The notes beneath the pieces were generated by a model. That model saw only the letters and a list, made by a program, of their open reading frames with translations, ran no database searches and had not been told where the DNA came from. Positions 59,845 through 64,000 of a stretch of DNA of 64,000 nucleotides are shown one piece after another. The DNA is from Siderastrea radians (taxonomy: Eukaryota; Cnidaria; Anthozoa; Scleractinia; Rhizangiidae). Within the stretch, counting starts at the first letter, position 1. Every line of letters starts with the position of its first letter. The position numbers were made by a program, and so were the translations under genes. The stretch lies in the NCBI GenBank assembly GCA_964017195.1, contig OZ024890.1, positions 66,883,876 to 66,947,875 on the forward strand. The letters are read 5' to 3'.

Positions 59845-60074
59845 GAGAGGTTTAGCATGACGTTATCGGCAGACGGCAAACGGCAAAGATAGCTTCTAAT
59901 TTTGAGTTCTTTTCTTTTGTCCGTAAATAAAGCACACAAAAATGGAATAACGTCTCCTACTATTCATTCAAAATACAAATAATCTCACTCTACTGTACAC
60001 ACAACTAAAGAGAGACGGCAAAAGTTCCATTTTTGCCGTTTGCCGTTTGCCGTAAACGTCATGCTAAACCTCTC
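59845..60074. mobile_element. 230-bp MITE in transposase intron
   Basis: Ends GAGAGGTTTAGCATGACG and reverse complement, extending about 48 bp inward with GGCAAACGGCAAA repeats. Flanking TA at 59843-59844 and 60075-60076. It lies just after the donor of the first transposase exon. Confidence 0.8.
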
Positions 60075-61304
60075 TATTTATTATTCTATCCTCACCTCCA
60101 GAGATCTTGACTTCAGAAGAATACCAATAACTGTGGCGCAGGCGTTCATATGTGAGTTGCGCTGTTTCAGAAGGACTGACCCTGCTACTGCTACGCTTGG
60201 AAGCCAATCAGGAGTTTCCTTTTTAACGCAAGCACTTGTCATCAGAAATGCATAGAATATCGGGGCCCTTGCTTTCAACTCTTGGCAAGCCCTCGCGAAA
60301 TCGAAATTCACTATTTCCTCCTTTGTATTAGCCCTGAAGATCGAGGGCCGTTTTCTAGAACAAAGTTCATTCAGTTGCACAGTCATCAACTTGAGAACCT
60401 TTTCCACGACCATTTGCTTCAGTGTGTCACTCTTCAGAACCGCACTAGCAATCCGCTGTTAAGGACCGTGCACAATTGCTTTGCCAATGACTGCAAGATG
60501 GTTTTCTAGTTCACGTTTATAGGTTTTACCACAGGGATAAGTGACAGAAATATGAACTTGCGTCTCAGACGATTCTTTTCCAGACACTTCTTGCGGTTCT
60601 TGCACTACTGGTTTACTGCGTGGAGTTGAAGTCAGCGATCCACCGAAGGCTTTTCGGAGAAAACCACTATTTGGCGTCCCAGGTATTGGGCTCACACCAC
60701 CAAAAGATAACACAGGCGGTCTGGCAAAAGAGGTAAAAACAATTCCCGACGTTGGAGGAGGGAAAAATATCGCAGCAGGACTAGCCTGCGAACTGACATC
60801 TTGTGCGGAATTCTCACGTTGACTACTGTCGAACTTTAGGCTTTTTTTCGCCTCTGGCACTCCAGCCGGTTCTTTCGCCAGCCTTTTGACGCGTACAGAT
60901 TCATCCGATTGAAAGACCTGCTGTATTTCTTGCTGTATTTCTTCAACCTTTCTGAGAGCATTTTGTAAGCGGACGAGCCGATTATAACACTTCGTTCGAC
61001 AGATATAAAACTTTTCTCTCTCGACGTAAACATTCACATCCACTTTGGTCGCCCTGAGAATTAAACTTGGAATATCCACTGCACTTTTCCCCAGCACTCT
61101 AATTTTAGATTTCGGAAGTGAAAAAGTGTCTTTACATAAAAAGCAAAACTCATCCGAACGGGTCAATTTCTTCGGTGTTTCGTCCATCGTTTGCCGTCGC
61201 GTTCGCGATAGATGCCAAAGCTACCATTCTCGCCTTTCCACGCGCGCGGGAATTTGAGCCAATCTAAAACTTAACGTAATTGGTCAAAAAGAAGACAAAA
61301 GGAT

Positions 61305-61397
61305 TGACGTCATGGAAATCGCTCGTGGGCTCGTTTTCGCAGACGTTAGTTTTCGGCGGAGACAAGCGACCGGAAATACGTCTGCGTTCGCAGGCTA
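61305..61397 (-). repeat. Right terminal inverted repeat of the RecQ transposon
   Basis: 93 bp, from TGACGTCATGG to CGCAGGCTA; reverse complement of the left end with a 3-base gap after TTTCCGG and one A/C change. Confidence 0.9.
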
Positions 61398-61402
61398 CGA
61401 TG

Positions 61403-61936
61403 AGTGCGAAGGTCAAAAATGGGTAAAACGGTTGGCACGAAACCAACTGGCCAGCCAAATTCTAAAAAATCACAAACAACACGGTCCTCATAGGCCTGAA
61501 GTAGTTCGCGCCAGGCCGAAATATTTAAAGCGGAGGGTACAGGAACCTTAGCAACTAAATAATTTGGCTCACCAGTTTGAGCAACCAAATGATGAACATC
61601 CCGATAAGAATAACAAACCGCACGAGGCGAAAAATAGTGTGCAAAACTCGATTGTAAACTAGAACGTGAACCGCAAACGGACTCTGTACAATCAAAAGTA
61701 GCCGCTGCATCACGAAAACAGTGAAATCTAGCAGATGAAATGTCATGTTCAACATCCTCAGAAAAACAAGGAACACTCTCATCCACAAACTGCGCATGGT
61801 GGACGAAGGTGTTCGAGTTAGTTAGTTTTTTGTCTCCGAACGTGCAGTGGCAAAGGTACATTCGGACGAACCAGCGTGATGTTGCTCTTGTTTTCGTGAT
61901 TGCACCCAGCAGTCGGAGCAAATATGCCGCAGCCAC
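61403..61936 (-). pseudogene. DIRS-like retroelement: start of the RT ORF, truncated
   Basis: The reverse-strand frame contains GEPNYLVAKVPVPSALNISA, then WRELLQAYEDRVVCDFLEFG and WPVGFVPTVLPIFDLRTHR. This is the N-terminal approach to the RT domain in DIRS-type (tyrosine-recombinase) elements. It is cut by the transposon end at 61397, so no RT catalytic motif, RNase H or recombinase remains. Confidence 0.6.
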
Positions 61937-62934
61937 TTTCGTTCGCCCCTAAGATAGCCATAATGGCCTTGATTAAAAGAACATTGCTGCCGTTGAAAAT
62001 CGCGACAGTACAAGACTGTGGTTGAAGACGTTGAAGATCCTCCACTTGTAGACGATGGTGGCGCCTTAGGATGCCCGTAGAGAGTACGGCTCTCTAAATG
62101 AAACAAAGAGTCGCCCCACTTGAGGAGACCTCGCTCAATTTCCAGGAGAACAGCCCTGTGAAAACTGAGTGCGGCTTGCCACTCGTACTGCTGGGCGAAA
62201 TACATTAGGGACACCAAATGCTTAAGCCGAGCGGAACGCTCGATCTCCACAATGTCAGGGGATTGAAGGATTTGTCCGTAACCTGCAACGAACTTCTCTA
62301 ACGTCAGCTCATCATATTTAATATCGCGGCGAGCATTCGTGAGACTGAGGAAGCTATGCGGCCATAACTGGGGATAAAGGACGGTAGTCGTAATTTTGGA
62401 CTCCTTGCCAGACTTCAAAGACTTACCACCACCATTTGACGCACTTTTGTCTTTAGCGCGGACGCGCGCGGACGCATCAACATCGTCATGGTCCGAGTCA
62501 CTCTCACTGGAATCCACCAACCCAAGCTGAGCGACGCGTCGATCGGCTTGTTGTGACAAGTCTTGCATTGCGCGCAACTCCGGCAAAGTAACTCCCGAAG
62601 CTGTCGCACCGCCAGCGCTCGTAGTTGGAACGGGACACTCGTTATTCGGCGACTGGGTAGTAAGTAGGCCACGCAGCTGCTGATTATCAGCCTGGACTTC
62701 CTTTAGTCCAGTGGTAAGTGATGTTACCGCCCCTACCAAAGAAGCGAGAGTGGCTTCTATAGATTCATTTGGTCCATCTTCAACTGGGCTGGATGGCGAA
62801 GGAGGGGCGGTGTCTTCTTCAACAACAGAGACATCAGCACTTTGTTCTGGCCCAGTGCAACCTTTTCCCGGCTTTCCAAATGTATTTTTCGAGAGTGGCG
62901 TCTTGCAGCCAGAACAACGACGAGTTCTACCCAT
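61822..62934 (-). CDS. DIRS-like retroelement Gag-like ORF
   Basis: ATG at 62934 (TTATGGGTAGAACTCG), 370 codons, uninterrupted. N-terminus has a CSGCKTPLSKNTFGKPGKGC motif. A Ser/Glu-rich and coiled region follows, then a helical core (TNARRDIKYDELTLEKFVAG, LKHLVSLMYFAQQYEWQAAL) and a Cys/His motif near the C-terminus (YCRDFQRQQCSF...HICSDCW) like the CCCH knuckle of coral DIRS Gag proteins. It packages element RNA by analogy. It overlaps the RT ORF in another frame. Confidence 0.65.
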   Translation of the reverse strand: MGRTRRCSGCKTPLSKNTFGKPGKGCTGPEQSADVSVVEEDTAPPSPSSPVEDGPNESIEATLASLVGAVTSLTTGLKEVQADNQQLRGLLTTQSPNNECPVPTTSAGGATASGVTLPELRAMQDLSQQADRRVAQLGLVDSSESDSDHDDVDASARVRAKDKSASNGGGKSLKSGKESKITTTVLYPQLWPHSFLSLTNARRDIKYDELTLEKFVAGYGQILQSPDIVEIERSARLKHLVSLMYFAQQYEWQAALSFHRAVLLEIERGLLKWGDSLFHLESRTLYGHPKAPPSSTSGGSSTSSTTVLYCRDFQRQQCSFNQGHYGYLRGERKWLRHICSDCWVQSRKQEQHHAGSSECTFATARSETKN

Positions 62935-64000
62935 AATTAACAGAGAAAGAAAAAAAAATCTACACGAGGTAGAAAACCGATATGACCGCCACGAGAGTGA
63001 TAGAAAATGACATACAATACGATATACAATCTAAATTAAGTAACGCCTATGAATAGGGGGTGTGTCGCGTGCGGTTGCCAATTAATCCCTTTGAGCGGAA
63101 GCGCCCAAAGGAAAACATTGATGGCAGCAAGTTGCACGTGATAATGAGAGCGGTGCAAGCCTTTCTGGCCAAGTTGAGCGCTTATATACAGAAACGTACA
63201 GTGCGAAATTTGCAAACGTTCGTCCTCGTTTGTCCACGCATGAAGACAATTTTTTGCTGTAAAACTATTCCGAAATAAGAAAACAGCGAGTTGCTCTAGT
63301 ACTGTATGAAAACAATCACTCGCTGATTATGCAAATGAAGTTACTGTATAAACATTTCCCAGAAAGGCCTTGGGTCTTACATTTTATGTTTTATATTTAT
63401 CATTAGACAATGTTTTTTCAATTGAATGTATACAAGGGATATATAATAAGAGATGGGAATGTTGGCAAGCATTTTCATGACAGACATTGTTTTGTTCCAA
63501 AAGATGTCAACAAACAGTTTTCTGTCCTCAAGAAGTAAAAAACAAGTTCGATTGCTTGTTGTACGAAATAAGACTAAGTTCGTGCGAAGCTTTTTATTTG
63601 ATTTATGTTGTTGTCTTTGTTATTGTTTTTCTTTTATCTGTTGTGAGGTACGTGGAAATGACGTTTTACCGTAAATCTTTGCTTTTAGAATTTTAGAAAT
63701 AAGATTAACATTTGTCAATTTTATTTGTACTGTTTAATTTATTTTGTTTTGAAAATAAACTAGTCCATTACAATTCAGTCTAATCCAAACGCGGAAATTA
63801 GGTTATTTGTCGTACAAATATAAAGATTTGTATAGGAAAGCCGGTTTAACAAGTTATCCCTCAGTGTCTAAACGCACGGGAAAATAACAGAGCGCGCAAA
63901 AGAAGTCGACTTCGATACTCGTTTTACTAATTAATACCTTCTGTAGTCTGATTGATCGCTTCACGAAATTTGTGACCCACATAATTGCCTTTTTAGTTGT
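62935..64000. other. 5' region of the DIRS-like element and flanking intergenic DNA
   Basis: 62935-63300 is probably the leader of the retroelement (GTGTGTCGCGTGCGG near 63060). The rest is AT-rich with no recognised gene, and only short open frames in which I see no domain. Confidence 0.4.

Larger units (their letters stand above)
56058..61187 (-). pseudogene. DUF6589/Academ-like transposase, five exons with two lesions
   Basis: Exons on the reverse strand: 61187-60096, 59189-58575, 58386-58105, 57270-56058, all joined in phase 0 by GT..AG sites. N-terminus: Cys-pair zinc motif (CFLCK ... YICRTKC). Middle: FAIAFDNIDGKIERKHM and FHWVNH (first acidic catalytic candidate), then VGDQLSIERA and LQLGDWHTGVKI (second). 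C-terminus: C2H2-like FPCRFPGCTASFKYNGKS with RRRHELGH. Lesions: in-frame TAA at 60461-60459 (AIVHGP-stop-QRIASAVL) and a one-base frame change near 56685 (before SEGLFFMNFLDAVSEGDG). I link the GDQL pattern to DUF6589 proteins common in cnidarians and fungi. The element therefore seems unable to move by itself. Confidence 0.7.
49494..61397. mobile_element. 11.9-kb RecQ/DUF6589 DNA transposon (Academ-like)
   Basis: Inverted ends TAGCCTGCGAACGCAGACG... at 49494-49589 and 61305-61397, differing only by a 3-base gap and one substitution. Inside are a RecQ helicase (+, from 49683) and a multi-exon transposase (-, from 61187), converging with ends at 54786 and 56058. A 2.76-kb Harbinger-like element (50231-52988) sits in the RecQ intron. 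Other insertions are a foldback (57386-57612) and a MITE (59845-60074). Academ elements are known to pair a DDE transposase with helicase or XPG genes; I infer that affinity from the gene pair. No matching target duplication beyond TA is seen. Confidence 0.75.

Noticed and set aside
49490..61400. A 3- or 4-bp Academ-type target duplication
   Set aside because: TGC/CGA and GCTA/TACG do not match; only TA is common, which is not informative.

Overview
The window is eukaryotic: genes are split by short GT..AG introns, AT-rich non-coding DNA predominates, and many DNA transposons and LINEs are present. The mix of families (death-domain proteins joined to a GT4-type glycosyltransferase and to a nucleoside-phosphorylase domain, RecQ-bearing transposons, a DIRS-like element) suggests an anthozoan cnidarian, most likely a stony coral. 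That assignment is inference from the families only; no marker gene is present.

Host genes form a cluster of three related loci that share a 3' cassette of short, phase-1, basic Ser/Thr/Lys-rich linker exons followed by one death-domain (DD) exon. Locus A (+, about 265-7817) has a Cys-rich exon, five spliced small exons and a DD. Locus B (+, 16807-21204) has a glycosyltransferase exon, three linkers and a DD. Locus C (-, 49493-42427) has the C-terminal half of a glycosyltransferase exon, four linkers in an I-II-I-II order, a two-exon nucleoside-phosphorylase (PNP/MTAN-like) domain, a fifth linker and a DD. Nearly all junctions have the same phase, so the front domains look interchangeable around a common adaptor tail. 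A and B also share their 3' flanks and are recent duplicates.

The middle of the window (about 26.0-41.8 kb) is one LINE of roughly 6 kb, blown up to almost 16 kb by five nested DNA transposons whose target-site duplications can be read: ATTAT (26649-28780), TTTGAT (26959-28602, inside the former), TA (30780-31632), TAA (33677-34669) and TTAA (34673-40489). Removing each one restores the LINE reading frame at the junction. The TA element carries two exons of a HIRAN-like gene. The TAA element is an internally deleted copy of a 2.76-kb element at 50231-52988 that carries a three-exon gene for a small protein with a C-terminal membrane segment.

From 49494 to 61397 lies an 11.9-kb DNA transposon with 93-96 bp terminal inverted repeats. 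It carries a RecQ-type helicase (+, uninterrupted) and a multi-exon DUF6589/Academ-like transposase (-, with one stop codon and one frameshift), arranged convergently. Its left end cuts the locus C glycosyltransferase exon and its right end abuts the 5' part of a DIRS-like retroelement (61403-62934), so the two flanks do not match.

The rest is intergenic DNA with MITEs, foldback repeats and microsatellites. No tRNA, rRNA, CRISPR or bacterial operon feature was seen.
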